Counted from the stretch's first letter, positions 47,911 to 57,079 are shown. The stretch: 64,000 nt of DNA from Brucella pseudogrignonensis (GCF_002252525.1 NZ_NNRM01000011.1:62001-126000), one strand, 5' to 3'. Translations and numbers: made by a program. The notes: generated from the sequence alone by a model not told the origin.

Positions 47911-49488
47911 ATGCCCGCTGATCATCCTGTTTCAAAGCGCCGTACCTTCGCGATCATCGCGCACCCGGATGCTGGTAAAACCACGCTGACCGAAAAGCTT
48001 CTGCTGTTCGGTGGCGCCATCCAGCTTGCCGGTGAAGTGAAGGCCAAGAAGGATCGCATCCAGACCCGTTCGGACTGGATGAACATCGAACGCGATCGCG
48101 GTATCTCGGTTGTCACTTCCGTGATGACCTTTGAGTATAAGGACTGCATCTTCAACCTGCTCGATACACCGGGCCACGAAGACTTCGCGGACGACACCTA
48201 TCGCACGCTGACCGCTGTGGATTCTGCCGTCATGGTCATCGACGCCGCAAAAGGTATCGAGCCACGGACGCTGAAGCTATTTGAAGTCTGCCGTATGCGC
48301 GATATTCCAATCGTGACCTTCGTCAACAAGATGGACCGCGAAGCACGCGATCCACTCGAAATTCTTGACGAGATCGAAGAAAAGCTGGCGCTTGATACAG
48401 CGCCGATCACCTGGCCTATCGGTTCGGGCAAAAGCTTTGCTGGCACTTATGATCTGCACAGCAACACTGTGCGCCAGAAGGATGCCGAAGAGCAGCCCAC
48501 CAAGGTCAGCGGACCGGAAGAAGCAGCGAAGCTTCTGCCTGAAAACGAACGTGAAGCATGGATTGAAAGCGTCGAACTTGCGCGCGGCGTCTGCCGCCCG
48601 TTTGACCTCGCATCCTTCCGCGAAGGCCATATGACACCGGTTTATTTCGGTTCAGCACTGAAAAATTACGGTGTGCGCGATCTGATTGAAGCCTTCTGCG
48701 ATTTCGGCCCAAGCCCACGCGACCAGCAGGCAGATAGCCGCATGGTTGGCGCGACCGAAGACAAAATGACCGGTTTCGTGTTCAAGATTCAGGCCAATAT
48801 GGACCCGAACCACCGCGACCGTATTGCCTTCCTGCGCGTCTGCTCCGGCAAGCTTTCACGCGGCATGAAGGCCAAGCTGGTACGTACCGGCAAGCCGATG
48901 AGCCTGTCTGCGCCACAGTTCTTCTTTGCACGCTCCCGCCAGATCGCCGACGAAGCTTTCGCGGGCGATGTTGTCGGCATCCCGAACCATGGCACATTGC
49001 GCATCGGTGACACGCTGACCGAGGGTGAAGACATCCTGTTCCGTGGCGTGCCGAATTTCGCGCCGGAAATTCTGCGCCGCGTCCGTCTTGATGATGCGAT
49101 GAAGGCGAAGAAGCTGCGTGAAGCGCTTCAGCAAATGGCAGAAGAAGGCGTCGTGCAGCTCTTCGTGCCGGATGATGGTTCACCGGCAATTGTCGGGGTG
49201 GTTGGCGCGCTGCAGATCGACGTTCTGACCGAACGTCTCAAGATCGAATATTCTCTGCCTGTCGGCTTTGAAATGTCGCGCTTCTCGATTTGCCGCTGGA
49301 TCACAGCGGATGAACCGGCGGAGCTCGACCGCTTCATTGCCTCGCATCGCGCTGATATCGCACACGATCTTGACAATGATCCGGTATTTCTCGCGCAGAA
49401 TGGCTTCTCGCTCAACTACGAAGCCGAGCGTTGGAAGGCGATCCGCTTTGCCACGATCAAGGACTATCAGGTCCGCGACAAGGCCTGA
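47911..49488 (+). CDS. prfC: Peptide chain release factor 3
   Basis: A 525-residue translational GTPase that recycles RF1/RF2 from the ribosome. GTPase motifs: FAIIAHPDAGKTTLTEKL near residue 13, DTPGHEDFADDTYRTL near residue 87, NKMDREARDPLE near residue 139. The length and C-terminal domain (SICRWITADEPAELDRF...) fit RF3. The inner ATG (MPADHPVSKRR) is chosen; the frame goes 22 codons further upstream without support. Confidence 0.97.
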   Translation: MPADHPVSKRRTFAIIAHPDAGKTTLTEKLLLFGGAIQLAGEVKAKKDRIQTRSDWMNIERDRGISVVTSVMTFEYKDCIFNLLDTPGHEDFADDTYRTLTAVDSAVMVIDAAKGIEPRTLKLFEVCRMRDIPIVTFVNKMDREARDPLEILDEIEEKLALDTAPITWPIGSGKSFAGTYDLHSNTVRQKDAEEQPTKVSGPEEAAKLLPENEREAWIESVELARGVCRPFDLASFREGHMTPVYFGSALKNYGVRDLIEAFCDFGPSPRDQQADSRMVGATEDKMTGFVFKIQANMDPNHRDRIAFLRVCSGKLSRGMKAKLVRTGKPMSLSAPQFFFARSRQIADEAFAGDVVGIPNHGTLRIGDTLTEGEDILFRGVPNFAPEILRRVRLDDAMKAKKLREALQQMAEEGVVQLFVPDDGSPAIVGVVGALQIDVLTERLKIEYSLPVGFEMSRFSICRWITADEPAELDRFIASHRADIAHDLDNDPVFLAQNGFSLNYEAERWKAIRFATIKDYQVRDKA

Positions 49489-49503
49489 TTTCACGGAGAA
49501 ACA

Positions 49504-50304
49504 ATGGACGACCCTGTTCTGGCTGCTCTCAATCTGCCCGATGCACTTGCGCATTCTCTGGCAGGCTATCGCAGTCAGCAGGATGGTATTGGCCGATCCA
49601 CGGCCAATGTTCTTCTTCTGGAGCACCCGGAAAGAGCCCCGCTCGTTTTAAAGATTGAGCCCGCAAGCCCTGTCGGCGAGCTTGCCGATGAAGCGGCCCG
49701 GTTGAACTGGCTCAGTCAGCAAAACATAGCCTGCCCTGCTATCATGAGCTTTGTTCAGGAGCCTGATCAAAGCTATCTGCTCATGACACGGCTGGAAGGC
49801 CACGACCTCGCATCTGCTGCAGATAGTCTTGCACCCCAGCGCATCATCGAAATTCTCGCAGCAGCGCTGAAATCATTGCATGAAATTGATACCACATCAT
49901 GCCCGTTTGATCATCGGGTCGATATTCGCATTGAAGACGCCAGCAAACGTGTTTTGGCAGGTGCGGTTGATGAAGATGATTTCGATGACGAACGTGCAGG
50001 ACAAACGGCTGAAGATCTGTTCGCAGAACTCTGCAGCCTTAAACCGGCAAGCGAAGATGTCGTCATCACCCACGGCGATGCTTGCCTACCCAATTTCATG
50101 GCCGCTAATGGCAATTTCACGGGCTTCATCGACTGTGGAAGACTGGGTCTTGCCGACCGTCATCAGGACTTGGCGCTGGCTTGCTGGAGTGTTGAATATA
50201 ATCTCGGCAAAGAATGGGTAATGCCATTCCTCGCTCTCTATAACGGGCTTGTAATAGACGAAAAGAAGATCGCTTTTTATCGCCTCTTGGATGAATTCTT
50301 TTAG
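49504..50304 (+). CDS. APH(3')-family aminoglycoside phosphotransferase-like kinase
   Basis: A 266-residue kinase with the signature of aminoglycoside 3'-phosphotransferases: [23 protein letters not shown] near residues 181-204 (catalytic HGDxCxPN) followed by [20 protein letters not shown], the same order as in APH(3')-II. The N-terminal part has [17 protein letters not shown] with the ATP-contacting Lys. It starts 15 bases after prfC and probably shares its transcript. Chromosomal homologues may be housekeeping small-molecule kinases; resistance is not shown by sequence alone. A repeat element follows. Confidence 0.87.
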   Translation: MDDPVLAALNLPDALAHSLAGYRSQQDGIGRSTANVLLLEHPERAPLVLKIEPASPVGELADEAARLNWLSQQNIACPAIMSFVQEPDQSYLLMTRLEGHDLASAADSLAPQRIIEILAAALKSLHEIDTTSCPFDHRVDIRIEDASKRVLAGAVDEDDFDDERAGQTAEDLFAELCSLKPASEDVVITHGDACLPNFMAANGNFTGFIDCGRLGLADRHQDLALACWSVEYNLGKEWVMPFLALYNGLVIDEKKIAFYRLLDEFF

Positions 50305-50347
50305 AGCGCATCCCGAAAGCCGTTTCACACTTTTCGGGATGCGCTTT
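50304..50347. repeat. RIME-like half element / palindrome
   Basis: AGAGCGCATCCCGAAA GCCGTTTCACAC TTTTCGGGATGCGCTTT: the left half alone, forming an almost perfect 14-bp hairpin between two convergent genes, so it may also terminate both. Confidence 0.8.
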
Positions 50348-51224
50348 AAAACATTCTCCGCAAATGGCTGAGCTTGTCAGGATTGCGGATAAGATAGACC
50401 CCCCGGATCAATCCATCTTCGATCTCCACCGCAGCCACTTGCGGTAGGCCATCCGCCTCAAGGCTCATATGGCCGGGCAAGCCATCAAATAGCGCAAAAT
50501 GATTGATGGCAGGCACCAGCCCATCGGACTTACGCGCAATACCGTCATAAAAGCGCATGATCTTTTCACGCCCATATATCGGGTTGAGCGCTGCATTGCG
50601 GATACCACCACCGTCGGAATACATCACAGCATCTTCAGCCAGCAGACCTTTCAGCGCCGTCATGTCACCACTGCGGGACGCCTGAAAGAAAGCCTCGGCA
50701 ATCGTGCGACCGCGATCCTCGGGCATGGAAAACCGCGACTTTTCCTGTCGAACATGGCTGCGCGCGCGGCTCGCCAGCTGACGACAGGCCACAGCATCGC
50801 GATCAAGCACACGCCCGACCTCCTCAAAGCCCATATCGAACACGTCATGCAAAAGAAATGCCGCCCGCTCCAGCGGCGACAGTCGGTCGAGAGCCAGCAT
50901 CAATGTCAATGTGATATCGTCGCTGCGGTCTTCTTCATCCTCGACAAGTGGCTCAGGCAGCCATGTTCCGGGATAGGTTTCGCGTCGTACGCGTGCAGAT
51001 TTCAGATGATCGAGCGCAAGACGGCTGACCACACGCGTGAGCCAGCCCTGCGGCTCACGGATGGTTGCACGATCCGCAGCGCTCCAGCGCAGCCATGCAT
51101 CCTGCACAATGTCTTCGGCTTCGGCATGGGTGCCAACCATACGATAGGCAATGCGGATGAGCCGAGGCCGCAAGGTCTCGAACACACCCGCATCATTGAT
51201 ATTTGGCTCAAGCGGCAGCTGCAT
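50346..51224 (-). CDS. ECF41-type RNA polymerase sigma factor (SigJ-like)
   Basis: A 292-residue extracytoplasmic-function sigma factor. Sigma region 2 (LIRIAYRMVGTHAEAEDIVQDAWLRW, residues 20-45) and region 4 (LSPLERAAFLLHDVFDMGFEEV, then CRQLASRAR) are followed by an about 120-residue SnoaL-like C-terminal extension (from GDMTALKGLLAEDAVMYSDGGGI), the hallmark of the ECF41 group. Its ATG (51224) overlaps the end of the CMD-domain gene by 17 bases, and that gene is a characteristic ECF41 partner. There is no anti-sigma gene; the C-terminal domain is thought to regulate activity (family knowledge). Confidence 0.92.
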   Translation of the reverse strand: MQLPLEPNINDAGVFETLRPRLIRIAYRMVGTHAEAEDIVQDAWLRWSAADRATIREPQGWLTRVVSRLALDHLKSARVRRETYPGTWLPEPLVEDEEDRSDDITLTLMLALDRLSPLERAAFLLHDVFDMGFEEVGRVLDRDAVACRQLASRARSHVRQEKSRFSMPEDRGRTIAEAFFQASRSGDMTALKGLLAEDAVMYSDGGGIRNAALNPIYGREKIMRFYDGIARKSDGLVPAINHFALFDGLPGHMSLEADGLPQVAAVEIEDGLIRGVYLIRNPDKLSHLRRMF

Positions 51225-51669
51225 CGGCTTTGACCGGATGAACGAGACGCAGGCCCACTGCAATGCGGTTCCATGCATTGATGGTGGTAATCAGCATGGT
51301 CACATTGACGATCTCTTCGTCTGAGAAATGCGCTTTCAAAGCATCAAAATCCTTATCCGGTGCGCCCGTCTGTGCCAACAGGGTCAGCGCCTCGGTCCAG
51401 CCAAGTGCCGCCCGCTCCCGCGCAGTATAAAGCGGTGATTCACGCCATGCAGCAACCAGATAGAGACGCTCTTCGGTTTCGCCAGCCTTCCGCGCATCAG
51501 CCGTATGCATATAGATGCAATAGGCGCAGCCATTGATCTGCGAAGCGCGGATTTTCACCAGCTCATAGAGGCTATACTCAAGTCCGGATGCCGCAACGCG
51601 CTTTTCCAGTTCCACCATTGCCTGCATGATCTGCGGTGCGAAAGTGTAAGGGGCAAGTCTTAGTTCCAT
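51208..51669 (-). CDS. Carboxymuconolactone decarboxylase (AhpD-like) family protein
   Basis: A 153-residue CMD-domain protein. The AhpD-like redox motif is in SQINGCAYCIYMHTADARKAGE near residues 52-72 (C-x-x-C-x3-H), and a conserved region reads SDEEIVNVTMLITTINAWNRIAVG. It probably acts as a small alkylhydroperoxidase. It is upstream of and overlapping the ECF41 sigma gene, and family members are usually the main target of that sigma factor, so autoregulation is likely (inference). Confidence 0.9.
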   Translation of the reverse strand: MELRLAPYTFAPQIMQAMVELEKRVAASGLEYSLYELVKIRASQINGCAYCIYMHTADARKAGETEERLYLVAAWRESPLYTARERAALGWTEALTLLAQTGAPDKDFDALKAHFSDEEIVNVTMLITTINAWNRIAVGLRLVHPVKADAAAA

Positions 51670-51760
51670 GATCTCTTCTCCTGGATGTTGACCCGTATGG
51701 GTCGTTCATCATCAAGACGAGATAGCTGCATCGGAATGTGACATGCCCCGCATAAAAAAA

Positions 51761-53131
51761 TCAGCTTTTTATTTCGAGAAGCGCGGCTGCAATTTTTTCT
51801 GCAAGCTTTTCAGCAACTTGCTCCTTGCTCATTTCCGGCCATTCTTCGATGCCTGCGCGGCTCAAAACACGCACACGGTTGCGATCGCCGCCCATCACAT
51901 CACCAGACACATCATTGGCAACGATCCAGTCAGCACCTTTCTTGTCGAGCTTGCGGCTGGCATTGGCGAGCACGTCCTGCGTTTCCGCAGCAAAGCCCAC
52001 CACAAGACCGGGACGCTTCTCACTATGACCAACACCGGCCAGAATATCCGGGTTCTCAATCATGCTGAGCGTTGGTGCACCCTCGCCCGGCTGTTTCTTG
52101 ATCTTCTGATCGGCTGCATTAGCTGTCCGCCAGTCGGCAACGGCTGCAACCATCACAGCCGCATCAGCGGGAAGATGGCTTTCGACCGCCGCCTGCATTT
52201 CCCGCGCTGTTTCAACATGAGTGACGTTGACGCCCTGCGGATCAGCGATCGTGACAGGACCGGAGACCAGATGCACAGTGGCGCCCAGATGTGCTAGGGC
52301 CGCAGCGATGGCATGGCCCTGCTTGCCCGAGGAACGGTTGGCAATATAGCGCACCGGATCAATCGGCTCATGTGTCGGGCCAGATGTCATGACGATCACT
52401 TTGCCTGCAAGCGGCTTCGCCTGTGGCGCAAGCAGGTTTTCAATTGCCGCGACAATTGTCAGCGGTTCGCTCATGCGACCTGTGCCAGCCTCTCCACTTT
52501 CCGCCATCTCGCCCTTTTCAGGCCCAATGAAATGCACGCCATCCTTTTCCAATGTTAGACGGTTGCGCCGGGTCGCAGCATTGTCCCACATCGCAGGGTT
52601 CATGGCAGGTGCAATCAGCAATGGCACCTTGCGGGCGAGAAGCACAGCACTGGCCAGATCATCGGTAATGCCAGTGGCCATCTTGGCCATAAGCCCCGCC
52701 GTTGCAGGTGCCACAACAATCAGATCGGCATCGCGCGCAAGGCGAATATGGCCGACATCCTGTTCGTCCTCGCGAGAAAAAAGATCCGTAAACACATGAT
52801 CGGCGGACACAGTGCCGATGGTCAGCGGCGTCACAAACTGCTGCGCTCCTGCGGTCAGGACCGTGCGAACACGCGCGCCGCGTTCTTTCAAACGCCGAAT
52901 GAGGTCTGGTGTTTTGTAAGCTGCAATCCCGCCGCTGATGATGAGAAGAATACGCTTATCGCGCAATGAACCGGCAATCGGCGACAAAGCAGCGGCTACC
53001 GGCTTCGTCTCTTCAAAACCGCCAAGCAGAAGCCTTGCTTCTTCTTCCATGGAGCGCCCGTTTTGAGCGGCTCGCACGCGAAGCCGCTCTTTTGCAGCGT
53101 CATCAAGATTGCGGATTGTAATACTGGCCAT
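51761..53131 (-). CDS. coaBC: CoaBC, bifunctional phosphopantothenoylcysteine decarboxylase / phosphopantothenate-cysteine ligase, with N-terminal RHH domain
   Basis: A 456-residue enzyme for two steps of coenzyme A synthesis. After the N-terminal part comes the flavin-binding decarboxylase (ILLIISGGIAAYKTPDLIRRL near residue 60, PAMNPAMWDNAATRRN with catalytic His region near 180) and the CoaB ligase (VIVMTSGPTHEPIDPVRYIANRSSG). Residues 1-38, starting MASITIRNLDDAAKERLRVR and containing NGRSMEEEARLLL, form a FitA-like ribbon-helix-helix domain, which is absent from ordinary CoaBC. The preferred ATG is 53131; the frame extends 14 codons further. Confidence 0.95.
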   Translation of the reverse strand: MASITIRNLDDAAKERLRVRAAQNGRSMEEEARLLLGGFEETKPVAAALSPIAGSLRDKRILLIISGGIAAYKTPDLIRRLKERGARVRTVLTAGAQQFVTPLTIGTVSADHVFTDLFSREDEQDVGHIRLARDADLIVVAPATAGLMAKMATGITDDLASAVLLARKVPLLIAPAMNPAMWDNAATRRNRLTLEKDGVHFIGPEKGEMAESGEAGTGRMSEPLTIVAAIENLLAPQAKPLAGKVIVMTSGPTHEPIDPVRYIANRSSGKQGHAIAAALAHLGATVHLVSGPVTIADPQGVNVTHVETAREMQAAVESHLPADAAVMVAAVADWRTANAADQKIKKQPGEGAPTLSMIENPDILAGVGHSEKRPGLVVGFAAETQDVLANASRKLDKKGADWIVANDVSGDVMGGDRNRVRVLSRAGIEEWPEMSKEQVAEKLAEKIAAALLEIKS

Positions 53132-53215
53132 TTGATTGCACCGGTCTAATGCTGATGCAATCAATGAAATCACTATTTTGTTGAATAATCAACAAACAGA
53201 TGAATTATGGTGAAG

Positions 53216-54799
53216 CTAAAGCTCCATATAGAGCTTAATCGCTATCGCAGCCAATGAAATTGCAATCACTATCTGTGCTATGCGCCCCCAGCGCGAATGC
53301 CGCGCCTCGGCCCGACCAATGGCTTCTGCAGTCGCATCGTCAAAGCGCAGACCATTTGCAGCCATCTCGTCAAGCGCCACGGAAGCACGATCCATTCGTG
53401 CCACCAGCTCAGGCGTCTTGCGGGTGAAATGAAGCAGCGCATAGGCGCTGTCCTTAGCATCCAGCAACATGCCTTGCGGTCCAAGATTCTTGCGAATCCA
53501 AGCGCCCACAACCGGCTCGGCTGCTTTCCACATGTTGAAATGCGGATCGAGCGTGCGCGAAACACCTTCCACCACCACCATCGTCTTCTGAAGCATCAGA
53601 AGCTCAGGCCGTGTTTCCATGTCGAACAGCTCAGTCACTTCAAACAGAAGCGTGAGCAGCTTTGCCATGGAAATGGTTTCGGCTGGCTGTCCATGGATAG
53701 GCTCACCAATCGCGCGGATTGCCTGCGCAAAACTCGCCACATCGTGCTTGTGCGGAACATAACCGGCTTCAAAATGCACTTCCGCAACGCGCAGATAATC
53801 GCGTGTGATGAAGCCATAAAGAATTTCTGCGAGAAAGCGCCGCTGATCCTTGTTGAGCCGTCCGGTAATGCCGAAATCAACGGCGACAATAGTGCCTTTG
53901 GGATCGACGAAGAGATTACCCGGATGCATGTCGGCATGGAAAAAACCGTCGCGCAGCGTATGACGCAGGAAAGATTGGATCAGCGTTTCAGCAAGCTTCT
54001 TGAGATCGAAACCTGCCGCATTCAACGCCCCGATATCCGACATCTTGATGCCATCGATCCATTCGAGCGTCAGGACATCGCGGCCCGTCCGCTCCCAGTC
54101 AACATCGGGAACGCGGAAACCTTCATCATCCTTGATGTTCTCGGCAATCTCGGAAAGTGCCGCCGCCTCAAGCCGCAGATCCATTTCGATGCGCGTTGTC
54201 TGCTGAAGCGTTTCAACCATCTCAACAGGCCGCAAGCGGCGCGTGAAAGGCACATGCCGCTCCTGCATACGGGCAACCATGAAAAAGCTTTCAAGATCGC
54301 GCGCAAAACGCTGACGGACACCCGGACGGATAACCTTGACGGCAACCTTGTGCGGCGCGCCATCTTTCATCACATAGGCAGGATGGACCTGCGCCATAGA
54401 TGCAGCCGCAATCGGCGCATCAAAACTCACATAAAGATCATCAATCTTGCGACCGAGAGAATTCTCGACTGCCGAAACGGCTTCCGCCTGCGGGAAGAAG
54501 TCGAGCCGGTCCTGCAACAGCTCCAGATCAGCGGCAACATCCTTGCCGACAATATCCGGACGCGTGGCAAGAAACTGGCCGAGCTTCACGTAGGAAGGGC
54601 CAAGCTTGTTCATCGCACGCGAAATGCGTTCAGAGCGAGGCGCATCTTTCGCACGCTTGCGCGCAAGCACTTTGGCAAACTTGTGCCCCAGCGCAGGCAG
54701 GCCTGCAGCATCATCAACAGGCAGTGAACTCAACACGCCTTCGCGCGCCATGATCCAGCCAGCACGCATCAACCGTATGGCAGCAGAAATATTGCTCAT
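53216..54799 (-). CDS. ubiB: Ubiquinone biosynthesis regulatory protein kinase UbiB
   Basis: A 527-residue ABC1/ADCK-family protein kinase-like protein needed for ubiquinone synthesis. The KxGQ motif is LGPSYVKLGQFLATRPDIV near residue 100, the Ala-rich loop is APIAAASMAQVHPAYV, and the DFG element is IVAVDFGITGRL near residue 300. Two C-terminal hydrophobic segments (GRIAQIVIAISLAAIAIKLYM) form the membrane anchor. The ATG at 54799 lies 7 bases after the ubiE stop (54807), i.e. same operon. Normal length. Confidence 0.95.
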   Translation of the reverse strand: MSNISAAIRLMRAGWIMAREGVLSSLPVDDAAGLPALGHKFAKVLARKRAKDAPRSERISRAMNKLGPSYVKLGQFLATRPDIVGKDVAADLELLQDRLDFFPQAEAVSAVENSLGRKIDDLYVSFDAPIAAASMAQVHPAYVMKDGAPHKVAVKVIRPGVRQRFARDLESFFMVARMQERHVPFTRRLRPVEMVETLQQTTRIEMDLRLEAAALSEIAENIKDDEGFRVPDVDWERTGRDVLTLEWIDGIKMSDIGALNAAGFDLKKLAETLIQSFLRHTLRDGFFHADMHPGNLFVDPKGTIVAVDFGITGRLNKDQRRFLAEILYGFITRDYLRVAEVHFEAGYVPHKHDVASFAQAIRAIGEPIHGQPAETISMAKLLTLLFEVTELFDMETRPELLMLQKTMVVVEGVSRTLDPHFNMWKAAEPVVGAWIRKNLGPQGMLLDAKDSAYALLHFTRKTPELVARMDRASVALDEMAANGLRFDDATAEAIGRAEARHSRWGRIAQIVIAISLAAIAIKLYMEL

Positions 54800-54806
54800 A
54801 TCAGAC

Positions 54807-55598
54807 TCAGAGCTTCCAGCCTGAATGAAGCGCTGCAATTCCACCTGTGAAATTGCGATAGCTCACACGCTCAAAACCCGCTTCGCGGATCATACGCGCA
54901 AAGTCTTCCTGCTTTGGAAACTTGCGGATCGATTCAACCAGATAGCTGTAGGAATCAGCATCACCCGTGATCATCTTGCCAATCTGGGGAATGGCGTTGA
55001 AAGACCACTGGTCATAAATCTTATCAAGCAGCGGCAGTTCAACCTCGGAGAATTCAAGGCACATGAAACGACCGCCCGGCTTCAACACGCGATAGGCTTC
55101 AGACAGCGCCTTGTCGATATGCGGGACATTACGGATGCCGAATGAAATCGTGTAGGCATCGAAGCTTGCATCTTCAAACGGCAGCTCTTCCGCACTGGCT
55201 TCAACAAATTCGAGGTTTTCAGCAAGGCCCTTCTTGATGGCGCGTTCGCGACCGACACCGAGCATCGAGCCGTTGATATCGAGAATGGTTACATGGGCCT
55301 GACGCCCGGACGCTTCAACAATGCGGAATGCAATATCGCCCGTACCACCTGCAACATCGAGCGAAGTCCAGCCCGGACGCTTGGATGGAGCCAGCCAGCT
55401 GATCATCGCATCTTTCCAGACGCGGTGCATACCAGCCGACATGAGATCGTTCATCACATCGTAACGCTTGGCAACCTTATGGAAAACGTCATTGACCAGC
55501 CCCTGCTTTTCGCTTTCGTCCACTGCCTTGAAGCCGAACGAATGCTCCATGCCACCATGTGCGCCCACGCGGTCTGCATTGCCTGTCTGCTGGCCCAT
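54807..55598 (-). CDS. ubiE: Demethylmenaquinone/2-methoxy-6-polyprenyl-1,4-benzoquinol methyltransferase
   Basis: A 263-residue SAM methyltransferase making the C-methylation of ubiquinone/menaquinone precursors. Motif [17 protein letters not shown] near residue 80, motif [18 protein letters not shown] near 145, and [20 protein letters not shown] near 165 are all present, together with the N-terminal [20 protein letters not shown] typical of alphaproteobacterial UbiE. It is the first gene of ubiE-ubiB, with coaBC further downstream on the same strand. Confidence 0.97.
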   Translation of the reverse strand: MGQQTGNADRVGAHGGMEHSFGFKAVDESEKQGLVNDVFHKVAKRYDVMNDLMSAGMHRVWKDAMISWLAPSKRPGWTSLDVAGGTGDIAFRIVEASGRQAHVTILDINGSMLGVGRERAIKKGLAENLEFVEASAEELPFEDASFDAYTISFGIRNVPHIDKALSEAYRVLKPGGRFMCLEFSEVELPLLDKIYDQWSFNAIPQIGKMITGDADSYSYLVESIRKFPKQEDFARMIREAGFERVSYRNFTGGIAALHSGWKL

Positions 55599-55920
55599 AA
55601 CTCACCTGCCGGTTCATGTGCGAAACGAAGCCGATCTCCGTTTTCCGTTTGCCTGATGCATATAAAGCTTGTGCCGGACGATACAAGCACAGACCGCAGG
55701 CCGATACCCCTTTTGTGATCTGGTGATTAATTTCCGGCAGTTAGCGCGCATAAGCTGGTGGTCAGCCAAGATTCACACGGCAAATTCAAACCACCAGACT
55801 TGCGCAAGTGCTGAAAATGGTCAAAGACAGATAAAACTGTGCGTGTGCGCCTGCCACGCGTTTTCTCCGGCATCATTCGCCGTTAAAGTGAAAAACGATA
55901 ACAAGAAAAGTGGAAAAATC
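55599..55920. other. Divergent promoter region of ubiE and upp
   Basis: 322 bases with no supported gene between divergent ubiE and upp. The longer upp frame reaching to 55669 is not used. I see no mutM gene in this gap; in many rhizobia a mutM homologue is divergent from ubiE. Confidence 0.5.
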
Positions 55921-56547
55921 ATGGGCGTTAATGTCGTCAGCCATCCGCTTGTCCAGCACAAGCTCACCATCATGCGCAAGCGCGAAACTTCAACCGCCAG
56001 CTTCCGGCGTTTGCTGAAAGAGATTTCGCTGCTGCTTTGCTATGAAGTGACCCGCGATCTCGAACTGACCACCATGCAGATCGAAACACCGATGATGCCA
56101 ATGGAAGCACCAACGCTTGAAGGCAAGAAGCTGGTCTTCGCCTCCATCCTGCGCGCCGGTAACGGCCTGCTGGAAGGTATGCTCGATCTGGTTCCGGCCG
56201 CTCGCGTGGCGCATATCGGTCTTTATCGCGATCACGATACGCTGCAGCCAATCGAATATTACTTCAAGGCTCCGGAAGATATCGTCAACCGCCTCATCAT
56301 TGTGGTCGATCCAATGCTTGCAACCGGCCACTCCGCCATTGCAGCCATCGACAAGCTGAAGGAACGCGGCGCAACCAACATCAAGTTCCTCTGCCTGCTG
56401 GCAGCACCGGAAGGCATTGAGCGCTTTACCGCGGCTCACCCTGATGTTGACGTCTTCACCGCCTCCATTGATGATAGCCTTGATGAAAAGGGCTATATCA
56501 TCCCTGGCCTCGGCGATGCCGGTGACCGCATGTATGGTACGAAGTAA
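55921..56547 (+). CDS. upp: Uracil phosphoribosyltransferase
   Basis: A 208-residue pyrimidine salvage enzyme converting uracil and PRPP to UMP. The start [20 protein letters not shown] is typical. The active-site regions are [20 protein letters not shown] near residue 75 and the PRPP-binding [19 protein letters not shown] near residue 126, and the C-terminal [15 protein letters not shown] is diagnostic. Normal length. A GGA-like site precedes the ATG. Confidence 0.97.
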   Translation: MGVNVVSHPLVQHKLTIMRKRETSTASFRRLLKEISLLLCYEVTRDLELTTMQIETPMMPMEAPTLEGKKLVFASILRAGNGLLEGMLDLVPAARVAHIGLYRDHDTLQPIEYYFKAPEDIVNRLIIVVDPMLATGHSAIAAIDKLKERGATNIKFLCLLAAPEGIERFTAAHPDVDVFTASIDDSLDEKGYIIPGLGDAGDRMYGTK

Positions 56548-56576
56548 GTTTCAAACCATACGATAAGAGACAGATT

Positions 56577-56632
56577 GATCCGCGTTCTGACCGCTCGATA
56601 ATTGTTATTGAGCCGTCAGCGCGGATTTTTTA
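56577..56632 (+). terminator. Terminator after upp
   Basis: ATCCGCG...CGCGGAT stem extended with interior mismatches (TTCTGACCGCTC against GAGCCGTCAG) followed by TTTTTTATC. It lies 30 bases past the upp stop. Confidence 0.75.
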
Positions 56633-56639
56633 TCATCTT

Positions 56640-56848
56640 AGAACATTCCCAGCAAAGCTGCGAAACGGCTTTGCGTCAGATATTGCTATAAAAACAAAGA
56701 GATAGAGCGGCTTCAATGATTCAGTGTTAACTGGAAGCACTCTGCAGCATCGGCCCGAAAATCGATAACGATTTTCGGAAAGCACGATGCTTAGATAAAA
56801 TAGTTTAGAGCGTCTTTTGTGCGTCCAAAAGGACGCACGGCGCTCTAG
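56640..56848. repeat. Two tandem RIME-like palindromic repeats
   Basis: First element 56640-56746: AGAACATTCCCAGCAAAGCTG..., linker AAAAACAAAGA, TAGAGCGGCTTCAA...CTGGAAGCACTCT. Second 56746-56848: GCATCGGCCCGAAAATCG...CGATTTTCGGAAAGCACGATGC, linker with TAAAATAG, then TTAGAGCGTC...GACGCACGGCGCTCTA. They fill most of the upp-slyX gap. Confidence 0.65.
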
Positions 56849-56872
56849 CTTAAAGAAAATGGAACAGCGCTC

Positions 56873-57079
56873 ATGTCCACCGACGCTCGCCTGACAGAAC
56901 TCGAAATTCGGGTCGCCGAACAGGAAAAGACCATTGAAGAGCTATCATCTGTCTTGGCCGAACAATGGAAAACCGTTGATCAACTGAACAAGAAACTGAC
57001 AGCTCTCACCGATCGTTTTCTTCTGCTGGAAGAACAGACGGCACCTGACGTGCCCGTCACCAAACCTCCACACTGGTAA
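56873..57079 (+). CDS. slyX: SlyX family protein
   Basis: A 68-residue acidic coiled-coil protein with the SlyX pattern: ELEIRVAEQEKTIEELSSVL, DQLNKKLTALTDRFLLLEEQ and the conserved proline-rich C-terminus VPVTKPPHW (SlyX family ends with xxPPHY/W). Heptads run over residues 6-55. Function unknown. It is followed 4 bases later by the GNAT gene, indicating an operon. Confidence 0.92.
   Translation: MSTDARLTELEIRVAEQEKTIEELSSVLAEQWKTVDQLNKKLTALTDRFLLLEEQTAPDVPVTKPPHW

Noticed and set aside
53297-54727. 476-codon open frame opposite ubiB
   Set aside because: Antisense shadow of a well-conserved gene; the composition (many His, Arg, Cys) is typical for such shadows.
10930-56848. Palindromic repeats considered as a CRISPR array or insertion sequences
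   Set aside because: Copies are single and scattered, without regular spacers, cas genes or transposase genes.
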